Source: Pedobacter mendelii (GTDB taxonomy: Bacteria; Bacteroidota; Bacteroidia; Sphingobacteriales; Sphingobacteriaceae). Taken from it: a stretch of 64,000 bases of DNA. Shown here piece by piece: positions 10,401 to 19,010 of this stretch. Both the position numbers and the translations under genes were made by a program. The DNA lies in the NCBI RefSeq assembly GCF_014635725.1, contig NZ_BMDJ01000003.1, positions 124,001-188,000 of the forward strand, given 5' to 3'. The notes under the pieces were generated by a model. That model did no database searches. It was not told the origin of the DNA and saw nothing but the letters and a program-made list of their open reading frames with translations. Position 1 is the stretch's first letter, and every line of letters starts with the position of its first letter.

Positions 10401-10527
10401 TTACGGAAGAGGGAATCTGCGAAAATCAACAAAATCTGCGGGAGAATTATTGGAGGTATAAAATAAGCAGCAAGATTCCCGGCTTTGCGAGATGGACGAA
10501 TTAGCAGAAGAATCTGTGGCTAAAAAA

Positions 10528-11547
10528 CTAATCCTCCATCCTAACCATTGCCTTAATTACCCCATTTCTCGGATCTAACCAACTTGCAAATTCATTTTTT
10601 ACTTCTTCAAATTTCACACGATGCGTAATGTAATTTGTGGGATTAACCAAACCTGCTTTCATCGATTTAATTACATGTTGGAAATCTTCTATAGTTGCAT
10701 TTCTACTGCTCATTAATGTAGATTCTCTTTTGTGAAATTCGGGGTGATTGAAAATTAAATCGCCTTTTTGCAAACCAATCAGTACAAATCTGGCGCCATG
10801 AGCCATATAATTAATGGCGTTATTAATTGCTTTCTGATTCCCTGTTGCATCGATTACAACTGTTGGCATATCTCCATTTGTAATTTTACGCAACTGTTCT
10901 ACAACATCTGGCGAAAGTGCATTAACCACATGGGTAACTTTCAATTTATTTTTACAAAAAGCCAGTCGATCTTTGTTTACATCTAAAGCAATCACATTTG
11001 CACCCGCAATCCTGGCGAATTCCATGGTTCCTAAACCAATCGGACCAGCACCAATTACGAGTACAAATTCTCCAGGTTTAACATCCGCCCTTCGAACCCC
11101 ATGCGCTCCTATAGCTAAAGGTTCAACTAAAGCTAGTTCATCGTAACTTAAGCCCTCGCCGTGTAAAAGTGTTTTGGATGGAACAGACAAATACTCACAC
11201 ATTCCACCATTTATATGTACTCCACAAACCTGCATTTTAACACAACAATTTGGTTTATTCATTCGGCAGGCAATACATCCATCGCAATTAAAATATGGTA
11301 TAAATGTTACCGCCTCTCCTATGGTAAAACCATCAGCTCCATCTGCCTCTACCAATTCTCCTGAAAGCTCATGGCCTAAAATACGCGGATAATTAAAAAA
11401 AGGTTGTGTGCCTTCAAATGCATGTAAATCAGTTCCGCAAATGCCGATTCGCTTAATCTTTATAATTGAATGCGCTTTCTTAAGTTCTGGTTTATCAGTC
11501 TCTGAATAATCAAAAGTTCCGGGCGTTGTACAGGTTAGGGATTTCAT
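10528..11547 (-). CDS. Zinc-dependent alcohol dehydrogenase (MDR superfamily)
   Basis: 339 residues. The catalytic-zinc region is RIGICGTDLHAFEG with a Cys, followed by GHELSGEL with a His-Glu pair. The structural-zinc lobe is CDGCIACRMNKPNCC. The NAD-binding loop is VIGAGPIGLG near residue 165, followed by an Asp (NVIALDVNKDR) that suggests NAD preference. It belongs to the sorbitol/threonine dehydrogenase-like group that oxidises sugar alcohols or sugars. It is the last gene of a minus-strand set (FucP, SDR, this gene), so it probably acts on L-fucose, its lactaldehyde or a related intermediate. The exact substrate cannot be read from sequence. Confidence 0.75.
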   Translation of the reverse strand: MKSLTCTTPGTFDYSETDKPELKKAHSIIKIKRIGICGTDLHAFEGTQPFFNYPRILGHELSGELVEADGADGFTIGEAVTFIPYFNCDGCIACRMNKPNCCVKMQVCGVHINGGMCEYLSVPSKTLLHGEGLSYDELALVEPLAIGAHGVRRADVKPGEFVLVIGAGPIGLGTMEFARIAGANVIALDVNKDRLAFCKNKLKVTHVVNALSPDVVEQLRKITNGDMPTVVIDATGNQKAINNAINYMAHGARFVLIGLQKGDLIFNHPEFHKRESTLMSSRNATIEDFQHVIKSMKAGLVNPTNYITHRVKFEEVKNEFASWLDPRNGVIKAMVRMED

Positions 11548-11574
11548 CTTAAAATTAATGATTGAATTTTGATT

Positions 11575-11637
11575 GATTGAATGAATTTTGAATGATGAAA
11601 TGAGCGAATGTTAACAGTGATTCTATATCATTCAATC
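11575..11637. repeat. Inverted repeat between Zn-ADH and SDR genes
   Basis: GATTGAATGA at 11575-11584 and TCATTCAATC at 11628-11637 are perfect 10-base inverted copies. Related ATTCAATCATTCAA text recurs at about 47298-47315 before aroC, so this looks like a dispersed intergenic repeat. Confidence 0.45.
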
Positions 11638-11668
11638 ATTTACCCCATCTATCATTCTCTAATTTTAT

Positions 11669-12457
11669 TTACGCATTCGCTAAGGCCCTATCCAAATGAA
11701 CATAACCACCATCTACATGAATAATTTGTCCGGTGGTATGACTTGATTTGTTTGACATTAAAAAAGCCGTCATGTTGGCGATTTCTTCAGCTGTCGTCAT
11801 TCTATTTTCCAACGGAATTTTGGCTGTTATTTCATCTAATTTTGCTTGAGCATCGGGCAAGGTTTCAATCCAGGTTTCGTAGGCTGGTGTCCAGCATTCG
11901 GCAACCACTACTGCATTTACACGAATTCCGTATTTCAACAGTTCCACTGCCCACTCGCGTGTTAAAGCATTTCTACCACCATTTGCAGCAGCATATGCAG
12001 AGGTATTTCCTTGTCCCGTTTCGGCGGTTTTCGAAGTGATATTTACAATAGCACCTTTGCTTTTAATTAATTCTGGCAAAGCATGATGTGCCATTAAATA
12101 ATAGTGAACTACATTTTTATGTAATGAAGCCATGAAATCTGTATAGTTTCCACTTTCTAAACTTACACCATCATTAACACCAGCATTGTTTACCAAACCA
12201 TTAATTCTTCCGAATTTAGCAACAATTTCTGCCACAACTTTTTCGCAATCCTGTGGATTCGAAAGTTCCGCAACAAATTGAGCAGCTTCACCACCGTAGG
12301 CTACAATTGCATCAACAACCTTCTGGTTATCTTCGGCTTTTCTACCAACAATTACAGCTATTGCATTTTCTTTAGCAAATACCTCTGCAATACTGCGACC
12401 GATGCCCTTCGCAGCACCAGTAATAATAATAACTTTATCTTTTAACTGTAAATCCAT
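11669..12457 (-). CDS. Short-chain dehydrogenase, probable L-fucose dehydrogenase
   Basis: 262 residues of classical SDR fold: TGAAKGIG at residues 13-20, NNAG at 90-93, catalytic Ser in NITSKTAETG, and Tyr155. The catalytic motif reads YAAAN, so the usual Lys of YxxxK is Asn159. The C-terminal TTGQIIHVDGGYVHLDR is typical of sugar dehydrogenases of this family. In the non-phosphorylative fucose pathway an SDR oxidises L-fucose to L-fucono-1,5-lactone; placement 35 bases after FucP favours that role. The Asn substitution may be normal for this subfamily or may reduce activity. The other SDR at 14.2 kb better fits the later dehydrogenase step. Confidence 0.7.
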   Translation of the reverse strand: MDLQLKDKVIIITGAAKGIGRSIAEVFAKENAIAVIVGRKAEDNQKVVDAIVAYGGEAAQFVAELSNPQDCEKVVAEIVAKFGRINGLVNNAGVNDGVSLESGNYTDFMASLHKNVVHYYLMAHHALPELIKSKGAIVNITSKTAETGQGNTSAYAAANGGRNALTREWAVELLKYGIRVNAVVVAECWTPAYETWIETLPDAQAKLDEITAKIPLENRMTTAEEIANMTAFLMSNKSSHTTGQIIHVDGGYVHLDRALANA

Positions 12458-12492
12458 GTAAAACTAGTATTTCTTAAAAATCATTTAAAATA

Positions 12493-13821
12493 TTAACCAT
12501 TTAAGCTAACTTCTTGTTCAATTTGTGTTGGCTTCCATACTTTCCAACCATAAAAAAGAATTACGATAAAGCATATCAATGGAACTGAATACCCATATTG
12601 GATATTTTCTGTCAGGTCGGAGATATACCCTAAACCCAATGGTAGCAGCGCACCACCAACTATAGACATTACAATAAGAGATGAACCTATTTTTGTATCG
12701 GCACCTAAACCAGCTATACCCATACTAAATATCGTTGGAAACATAATAGACATAAAAAATGCCACACCAATTAAAGCATAAATCGTAATTGCACCATTAC
12801 CAAAAATTGCTACAGATGTAAGTAATGCACTTGCTAATGCATAAAACATCAATAAACGATTCGGAGCAAAATATTTCATTAAAAAAGTACCGGCAAACCT
12901 ACCTACCATAAAAGCCAATCCTGCTGCACCAGAATACCAACTTGCTTCAGAGGCATCAATATTTGCAGATATAGTAACAAATCTGATAAAAAAACTCAAA
13001 ACACAAACTTGTGCACCTACATAAAAAAATTGCGCTAAAATAGCCCAACGTAAGTGTTTATGGCGTAAAGCATGAATTATTTTTTCTAAAGCGCTCCTAT
13101 CTTTACTATCAATTAGCTCCTTATCCTCTTTGATATCAGGTAATTTTGTAAAAATAAATAATATGGTTACCAGGATGATAATTAAACCCAAAATTAAATA
13201 TGGCCCTTTTACACTGCTGGCTTCATGTGTTAAATATGCTTCTTTAGCTTGAGGCAGCATTTTTGCTAATTCACTATCTGTATAATTAACACCTGATAGT
13301 ATAAATTTTCCACCCACAATCGGTGCCATGAATGCGGCAAAACCGTTAAACGACTGAGAGAAATTTAACCTTTGAGTTGCAGTTTCTGGTGGACCTAAAA
13401 TAGTTACATAAGGATTTGCAGCGGTTTCTAAAAAAGTTAATCCACAAGCAATTACAAATAATGCTCCTAAAAAGAATATATACTGACGAGTATCTGCAGC
13501 AGGCAAAAACAATAAACAGCCAACCGCAAAAAGCGATAGACCTAAAATTATTCCACTTTTATAGCCCCACCTGCGCATTACATAACCTGCTGGTAAAGCC
13601 ATTAAGAAATAGGCGATAAAAACTGAAAAATCTACTAAAGATGTTTCTAAATCGGTTAGACGAAATGCTTTTTTTAAGTGAGGAATTAAAACCGGATCTA
13701 GATTGTGTACAAATCCCCAGAAAAAAAATAAGCTCGTTATTAAAATTAGTGGCAATAAATATTTTTTTCCTGACGGTGAATTGTCGTCGGTTACAATTCC
13801 TGGCTGTGTGTTGTGGTTCAT
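12493..13821 (-). CDS. fucP: L-fucose:H+ symporter, FucP-like MFS permease
   Basis: 442 residues with twelve predicted membrane helices of the major facilitator superfamily. The N-terminal LPLILITSLFFFWGFVHNLD is the FHS/FucP family hallmark, followed by MRRWGYKSGIILG and ETAANPYVTILGP. It imports L-fucose by proton symport. It heads the minus-strand fucP-SDR-ADH transcript and diverges from the plus-strand SDR-FAH-mutarotase-lactonase set across a 415-base control region. FucP-like permeases of Bacteroidota can also carry glucose or galactose, but the neighbours point to fucose. Confidence 0.85.
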   Translation of the reverse strand: MNHNTQPGIVTDDNSPSGKKYLLPLILITSLFFFWGFVHNLDPVLIPHLKKAFRLTDLETSLVDFSVFIAYFLMALPAGYVMRRWGYKSGIILGLSLFAVGCLLFLPAADTRQYIFFLGALFVIACGLTFLETAANPYVTILGPPETATQRLNFSQSFNGFAAFMAPIVGGKFILSGVNYTDSELAKMLPQAKEAYLTHEASSVKGPYLILGLIIILVTILFIFTKLPDIKEDKELIDSKDRSALEKIIHALRHKHLRWAILAQFFYVGAQVCVLSFFIRFVTISANIDASEASWYSGAAGLAFMVGRFAGTFLMKYFAPNRLLMFYALASALLTSVAIFGNGAITIYALIGVAFFMSIMFPTIFSMGIAGLGADTKIGSSLIVMSIVGGALLPLGLGYISDLTENIQYGYSVPLICFIVILFYGWKVWKPTQIEQEVSLNG

Positions 13822-14236
13822 TATATTTGGTTTTGGCTAATCACATTTAAAATTTGGTCAGGTGCATTTATAATTTATAAAAAGCAAGTCTTCTAAATTC
13901 GGTTTGTAAATGGTTAAGACGTATTGAAATCGATTTAAGAAATCAATAAAAAAGTAAATCTTATAAATCCAAATATATATGTTTTTTTAAAATCGCAAAC
14001 ATATATTAGTTATCTCTATTATGCAGAATTATCTCTTCAATTTGCATGTTTTAAATATAAAAAAATGATTACAGCAAAATTTAATCCTATATGGTAATAT
14101 CAATTAATATTTAGATAAAAAATTAAAATTTTATTGGATAAATACCACTTAATTTGCAATAACTATAATTTATTTAAAATAGAGTTTAGGGCAGTCAATC
14201 CGTAAATTATTTTTAATTTAAACCAATAATATAAAT
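13822..14236. promoter_or_regulatory. Divergent control region of the two fucose transcripts
   Basis: 415 bases, very AT-rich and without a gene. The one structured signal I see is TTATCTCT at 14010-14017 repeated at 14030-14037, exactly 20 bases (two helical turns) apart, which would suit a dimeric activator. No strict TAnnTTTG element was found. Confidence 0.4.
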
Positions 14237-15001
14237 ATGTTTTCATTACAAAATAAAAGAGCAGTAGTTACAGGTGGAGGAAGTGGTATTGGAAAAGCAA
14301 TAGCAACCATTCTGGCAAAGCAAGGCGCAGAAGTTCATGTAATTGAACTGGGAACCGAACAAGCTGAAACAACTTTAAGTGAAATAAAAGCCGCTGGTTT
14401 TAAAGCATTTAGTTATGCCTGTGATGTTTCAGACCATAATGCTGTTAAAGATGTTTTTAAGCAGATTGGAAAAATAAATATTTTAGTAAATAATGCCGGG
14501 ATTGCACATATTGGCAAAGCAGATACAACTGAAGAATCTGATTTTGATAGAGTAATGCGTGTAAATGTTAAAGGTGTTTACAATTGTTTATATGCCGCAA
14601 TTCCGCAAATACGATTGTCAGGAGGAGGCGTTATAATAAACATGGCTTCAATTGCTTCTTTAGTTGGATTACCAGATCGTTTCGTTTACAGCGCTGCAAA
14701 AGGTGCCGTAAAAGCAATGACAATGAGCGTTGCAAAAGATTATATTGGAGAAAACATCAGATGCAATTCAATTTCTCCTGCAAGAGTCCATACGCCTTTT
14801 GTTGATGGTTTTCTGCAAAAAAACTATCCTGAAAATATTCCTGAAATGTTTGAGAAATTATCAAAAACACAACCAATAGGAAGAATGGCAAAACCTGAAG
14901 AAGTTGGTGCTTTGGCCTTATATTTATGCAGTGATGAAGCTTCTTTCATAACCGGTTGTGATTATCCTATCGACGGAGGCTTTACTACACTAAATAATTA
15001 A
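14237..15001 (+). CDS. Short-chain dehydrogenase, probable 2-keto-3-deoxy-L-fuconate dehydrogenase
   Basis: 254 residues with a complete classical SDR set: TGGGSGIG at 12-19, NNAG, catalytic Ser in NMASIASLVG, YSAAK, and the C-terminal GCDYPIDGGF. Family knowledge: in the Xanthomonas-type fucose route an SDR oxidises 2-keto-3-deoxy-L-fuconate at C4, giving the substrate of a fumarylacetoacetate-fold hydrolase. The next gene, 25 bases downstream, encodes exactly such a hydrolase, which is why this SDR and not the one at 11.7 kb is assigned to that step. First gene of the plus-strand fucose transcript. Confidence 0.75.
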   Translation: MFSLQNKRAVVTGGGSGIGKAIATILAKQGAEVHVIELGTEQAETTLSEIKAAGFKAFSYACDVSDHNAVKDVFKQIGKINILVNNAGIAHIGKADTTEESDFDRVMRVNVKGVYNCLYAAIPQIRLSGGGVIINMASIASLVGLPDRFVYSAAKGAVKAMTMSVAKDYIGENIRCNSISPARVHTPFVDGFLQKNYPENIPEMFEKLSKTQPIGRMAKPEEVGALALYLCSDEASFITGCDYPIDGGFTTLNN

Positions 15002-15026
15002 ATACTAAAAACGTAAATAACTTATA

Positions 15027-15884
15027 ATGAAATTAATACGATTTGGCGAAGCTGGTTTTGAAAAACCGGGTGTTATTATAAATGATAAATATTACGATGT
15101 TTCTTCGCTGGTTACAGATTATAACGAAGCATTTTTTGCAGGTGATGCAATTGAAAAATTAGCAGCTGACATTAAAACAGCCAATCTTAATGAAGTTGAT
15201 AAAAACGTACGTTTAGGTGCTGCACTTGCTCGTCCATCAAAAATTATATGTGTTGGTTTAAACTATAAAGACCACGCGGCAGAAACAAATGCACAAATCC
15301 CTACCGAACCAATTTTATTTTTCAAAGCTACATCAGCAATAGTAGGCCCTAATGATGATTTGATAATCCCAAAAAATAGTAAAAAAACAGATTGGGAAGT
15401 TGAACTGGCTATTGTTATTGGTAAGAAAGCAAGCTATGTATCAGAAGAAAATGCATTAGAACACATTGCTGGCTACGTTTTACATAATGATTACAGCGAG
15501 CGTGAATTTCAATTGGAAAGAAATGGACAATGGGTTAAAGGTAAAAGCTGTGATACTTTTGCGCCTATCGGTCCATTTATCGCAACACCTGATGAAATAA
15601 GCGACGTGCATAATTTACGCCTTTGGTTAACAGTTAACGGTAAAACTTTACAAGATGGAAATACCTCAAACCTGATTTTTAATGTACCCTTTATGGTTTC
15701 ATACATCAGTCAGTTTATGACACTATTACCTGGTGATGTGATAACAACAGGAACACCTGCTGGTGTTGGTTTAGGCCAAAAACCCGAGCCTTGGTACTTA
15801 AAACCTGGTGATGTTGTAGAATTGGGCATTAATGGTTTAGGAAGCAGCAAACAAGTTGTTAAAGCTTATAAAGGAAATATATAA
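15027..15884 (+). CDS. FAH-family hydrolase, probable 2,4-diketo-3-deoxy-L-fuconate hydrolase
   Basis: 285 residues of the fumarylacetoacetate hydrolase fold. The motifs are ICVGLNYKDHAAE, then the metal-binding DWEVELAIVIGK, NDYSERE, KSCDTFAPIGPF and TTGTPAGVG. It is often annotated ureidoglycolate lyase, but here the neighbours (KDF dehydrogenase-like SDR, mutarotase, lactonase) favour cleavage of 2,4-diketo-3-deoxy-L-fuconate to pyruvate and L-lactate. Its stop codon overlaps the mutarotase start by one base (TAATG at 15882-15886). Confidence 0.8.
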   Translation: MKLIRFGEAGFEKPGVIINDKYYDVSSLVTDYNEAFFAGDAIEKLAADIKTANLNEVDKNVRLGAALARPSKIICVGLNYKDHAAETNAQIPTEPILFFKATSAIVGPNDDLIIPKNSKKTDWEVELAIVIGKKASYVSEENALEHIAGYVLHNDYSEREFQLERNGQWVKGKSCDTFAPIGPFIATPDEISDVHNLRLWLTVNGKTLQDGNTSNLIFNVPFMVSYISQFMTLLPGDVITTGTPAGVGLGQKPEPWYLKPGDVVELGINGLGSSKQVVKAYKGNI

Positions 15885-16213
15885 TGAAGAGACATTGCTT
15901 TGCACTCGATTTAATTAATGATGAAAAGCTTATTGAAGCTTATAAAGAATACCATAAAGCCATTTGGCCAGAAATTGAAGAAAGTATAAAATCAGCTGGT
16001 GTTGAAAAATTAGAAATTTACCTTTTAAACACTCGTCTTTTTATGATCATGGATGTAAATGATTCATTTTCTCTGGAAGCTAAAGCAAAGGCTGATTTAG
16101 AAAATGAAAAAGTTCAGGAATGGGAAAAGCTGATGTGGAATTATCAAAAAGCTTTACCAGGGGCTAAACCGGGTGAAAAATGGATGATGATGGAAAATAT
16201 TTTCAAACTCTAA
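15884..16213 (+). CDS. L-rhamnose/L-fucose mutarotase family protein
   Basis: 109 residues matching the small RhaM-type mutarotase family: the N-terminal His, the core YKEYHKAIWPEIEESI, and the C-terminal tryptophan-rich region ending in KPGEKWMMMENIFKL. These dimeric enzymes interconvert alpha and beta anomers of 6-deoxy sugars. It overlaps the FAH hydrolase by one base and precedes the lactonase by nine bases, so it most likely acts on L-fucose, providing the anomer the dehydrogenase uses. Substrate inferred from context. Confidence 0.82.
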   Translation: MKRHCFALDLINDEKLIEAYKEYHKAIWPEIEESIKSAGVEKLEIYLLNTRLFMIMDVNDSFSLEAKAKADLENEKVQEWEKLMWNYQKALPGAKPGEKWMMMENIFKL

Positions 16214-16222
16214 CAATAGCTT

Positions 16223-17062
16223 ATGATTGATACTCACGTGCATTTTTGGAATTTTGATCCTGCAAGAGATTCTTGGATTACTGAAGAAATGAATGCCATT
16301 CGTAAAGATTTTACACCTAAAAATTTAATCAGAACTTTTAACGAACTGAAAATTACAGGTTGCGTTGCCGTTCAGGCCAATCAAACAGAAAACGAAAATA
16401 ATTTTTTGTTGAGATTAGCCGATCAAAATGAAATTATTAAAGGTATTGTTGGATGGGTTGATTTAAAAAGCAAAAATTTAGAGGAACGCTTGAGTTACTG
16501 GTCTTCTTTTAAAAAAATTAAAGGCTGGCGACATGTGCTTCAAGCAGAAAATTCAGCATTTTTTCTATCCGATGATTTTGTTAGTGGAGTTAAAAATTTA
16601 AAAAAGTTTAATTACACTTACGATCTTTTATGTTATCATGATCAGCTTCCAGATATCATTAAACTTGTGGATAAGGTACCTAACCAACCATTTGTTCTAG
16701 ATCATTGTGGTAAACCAAATGTTAAAAGTCAGGATTTAAAAGCCTGGGCTGAAAACATAAAAAACCTTGCTCAAAACCCAAATGTATATTGTAAACTTTC
16801 GGCATTATTAGTAGAAGCAGATTGGAAAAACTGGAAAGAAATAGAGATTTTTAATTGCTTCGACGTAATATTCGAAAACTTTGGACCCAATCGTGTGATG
16901 TATGGCAGTGATTGGCCTGTTGTTTTACTAAGTAGACCATATATTGATTGGTTTAACCTGGTTTCTAAATATGCTTCAAAATGCACAATTCAGGAAAAGG
17001 AAAATCTTTTTCTGAATTGTGCATCCTCTTTTTATAAATTAGAAAGCCAGGATTTACTTTAA
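16223..17062 (+). CDS. Amidohydrolase-2 family, probable L-fuconolactonase
   Basis: 279 residues of the COG3618-type metal-dependent lactonase family. The metal-site start is MIDTHVHFWNFDP, the mid-protein motif is FVLDHCGKPNV, and the C-terminal aspartate is in VMYGSDWPV. It would hydrolyse L-fucono-1,5-lactone to L-fuconate, linking the fucose dehydrogenase step to the (absent) fuconate dehydratase. It is the last gene of the plus-strand fucose transcript, and its 3' end overlaps the convergent aldose epimerase gene by nine bases. Confidence 0.82.
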   Translation: MIDTHVHFWNFDPARDSWITEEMNAIRKDFTPKNLIRTFNELKITGCVAVQANQTENENNFLLRLADQNEIIKGIVGWVDLKSKNLEERLSYWSSFKKIKGWRHVLQAENSAFFLSDDFVSGVKNLKKFNYTYDLLCYHDQLPDIIKLVDKVPNQPFVLDHCGKPNVKSQDLKAWAENIKNLAQNPNVYCKLSALLVEADWKNWKEIEIFNCFDVIFENFGPNRVMYGSDWPVVLLSRPYIDWFNLVSKYASKCTIQEKENLFLNCASSFYKLESQDLL

Positions 17063-18205
17063 AAATTTATAGGTTGTTGTTGTTTTATATACTTCACCCG
17101 GTTTTAACACTGTAGAAGCGAAATTAGCGTGATTTGGTGCATCAGGAAAATGCTGCGTTTCTAAACAAAATGCCGAACGGTGTGGATATGATTTACCACC
17201 TTTACCATCTTTATCTGTACCAGTTAAAAAATTTCCACTATAAAATTGTAAACCTGGTTCACTTGTGTAAACTTCCATGGTAATTCCAGTAACTGTACTT
17301 TTTACAGTAGCAATAGCCTTTTTTGCATCATGTTTGTTTAAAGCGAAATTATGGTCGTACCCTTTGCCGAATGTTAATTGCTGATCTTTCTCTTCGATAT
17401 TCTTACCAATCGTTTTTGCCTTGTTAAAATCAAAAGGTGTTCCTGTAACCAGCTGCAATTTTCCAGTAGGAATTAATGTTGAATCTACTGGTGTATATGC
17501 ATTTGCATCAATAAATAATTCGTGGTCAAGAATTGTCGAATTTCCTTCACCATTTAAATTAAAATAAGCATGATTGGTTAAATTAACAATTGTAGCCTTA
17601 TCAGTTGTTGCAGAATAATCAATTCTTAAAGCATTATCATCGGTTAAAGTATAAGTAACTGTAACATCCAGCTTACCTGGGTATCCAGCTTCTCCATCTT
17701 TTGAAGAATAAGTTAATTCTAATTTCTGCTTATCAATTTGTTTCGCATCCCATACTTTAGAAAAGAAACCATCGCTGCCTCCATGCAAAGTATTTGGTCC
17801 GTCGTTTAACTGTAACTGATAATCTTTTCCATCAAGATTAAATTTTCCTTTAGCAATTCTATTTCCGTAACGCCCGATTAAAGCACCAAAAAAGGGCTCG
17901 CCTTTTTTACGGTATGAACCAATACTGTCGTAACCTAAAACAACATCAGTTAACTTATCATTTTTATCTGGTACTAAAAGAGAAACTACCCTGCCACCAT
18001 AATTTGTAATAGAAATAGAAGCACCCTGTTTATTCTTCAGGGTATAAAGTGAAATTGCTTTCCCATCTATCGTTGTATTGTAGCTGGAAGAATCTGCTTT
18101 TACTTCCTCAGAAGATTTTTTTTCTGCAGAAGGATTACAAGAAAATAAACTGATGGATAGACTTAAAGTCGCAATTGATACTGCTGAAAGAATTGTTCTT
18201 TTCAT
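17054..18205 (-). CDS. Aldose 1-epimerase, lipoprotein
   Basis: 383 residues. A lipoprotein signal ends in SLFSC (Cys23), so the enzyme should be anchored in the periplasm or outer membrane rather than cytosolic. The GalM fold is seen in the early NYGGRVVSLLVPDKN, the NRIAKGKF region, catalytic His in TLHGGSDGF and NLTNHAYFNL, and the C-terminal Glu in CLETQHFPDAPN. It interconverts sugar anomers during uptake. It converges on the fuconolactonase gene and diverges from the HAD/AraR pair across 132 bases that contain the TAATTAACGTT site, so it may belong to the arabinose regulon. Confidence 0.88.
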   Translation of the reverse strand: MKRTILSAVSIATLSLSISLFSCNPSAEKKSSEEVKADSSSYNTTIDGKAISLYTLKNKQGASISITNYGGRVVSLLVPDKNDKLTDVVLGYDSIGSYRKKGEPFFGALIGRYGNRIAKGKFNLDGKDYQLQLNDGPNTLHGGSDGFFSKVWDAKQIDKQKLELTYSSKDGEAGYPGKLDVTVTYTLTDDNALRIDYSATTDKATIVNLTNHAYFNLNGEGNSTILDHELFIDANAYTPVDSTLIPTGKLQLVTGTPFDFNKAKTIGKNIEEKDQQLTFGKGYDHNFALNKHDAKKAIATVKSTVTGITMEVYTSEPGLQFYSGNFLTGTDKDGKGGKSYPHRSAFCLETQHFPDAPNHANFASTVLKPGEVYKTTTTYKFLK

Positions 18206-18240
18206 AAAGATTTAATTTGGTTAAGGCTAAAGTAATAAAT

Positions 18241-18251
18241 TAATTAACGTT
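18241..18251 (+). promoter_or_regulatory. Possible operator between aldose epimerase and HAD/AraR genes
   Basis: TAATTAACGTT, matching the inverted copy before araB. The same gap 18206-18337 has several ATTATAA/TTATAAT half-sites (18260-18301) arranged as imperfect inverted repeats, so it is a dense candidate regulatory region. Confidence 0.3.
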
Positions 18252-18337
18252 ATTACAACGATTATAAGTATAATTTCCATTATAATTGGTGGTGTAATTA
18301 TAACATCAAATAAAATAATATATTTTAGCAATACAAT

Positions 18338-19009
18338 ATGCAAGTTTTAGAGTTTAAGTACAAAGCCTTTATTTTTGATTTAAATGGCACCATGATAAAC
18401 GACATGGAGTACCACACAATGGCTTGGCACTCCATTATCAATAAAGATTTGGGTGAAAATCATTCTTACGAATCAGTTAAGAAAGAGATGTATGGCAAGA
18501 ATCACGAGGTTTTAGAGCGTATTTTTGGCAAAGAACGATTTACTCCTCAAGAGATAATAAATTTGTCTATTGATAAGGAAAAGCGTTATCAAGAAGGATA
18601 TATTCCACACCTTGCATTAATTGATGGCCTTTATGAACTTTTAGAAATAGCCAGAAGCAAAGGAGTTTTAATGGCTATTGGTTCTGCAGCAATAACTTTT
18701 AATATTAATTTTGTTTTGGATGGATTAAAAATCCGTGAATATTTTAAGGCTATTGTAAGTGCTGATGATGTTGAAATAAGTAAACCCAATCCCGAAACTT
18801 TTTTAAAGGCAGCAAAGGCTTTGGGAATAAATCCTTCAGATTGCCTTGTTTTCGAAGATGCTCCAAAGGGTGTCGAATCTGCGTATAACGCAGGAATGAA
18901 ATGTATTGTACTTACAACTACCCATGATATTGAAGAATTTGCCGAATATTCAAATATTTTAGGATTTATTGATAACTTCAAAAACCCAATTTTAAAAACG
19001 CTCTTATAA
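18338..19009 (+). CDS. HAD-superfamily hydrolase, beta-phosphoglucomutase-like
   Basis: 223 residues of HAD subfamily IA. The motifs are I FIFDLNGTMIND (nucleophile Asp14), II IGSAA, III lysine in SKPNPETFLKAAKALG, and IV VFEDAPKGVESA. The motif I second aspartate, the usual general acid/base, is Asn16 (DLNGT instead of DLDGT). Probable sugar-phosphate phosphatase or mutase in the cytoplasm. Its stop is one base from the start of the AraR-like gene, so the two are cotranscribed. Substrate unknown. Confidence 0.75.
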   Translation: MQVLEFKYKAFIFDLNGTMINDMEYHTMAWHSIINKDLGENHSYESVKKEMYGKNHEVLERIFGKERFTPQEIINLSIDKEKRYQEGYIPHLALIDGLYELLEIARSKGVLMAIGSAAITFNINFVLDGLKIREYFKAIVSADDVEISKPNPETFLKAAKALGINPSDCLVFEDAPKGVESAYNAGMKCIVLTTTHDIEEFAEYSNILGFIDNFKNPILKTLL

Positions 19010-19010
19010 A

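Noticed and set aside
17054..17062. Frameshift or fusion between lactonase and aldose epimerase
   Set aside because: Both genes have normal ends; they are convergent and simply share nine bases.
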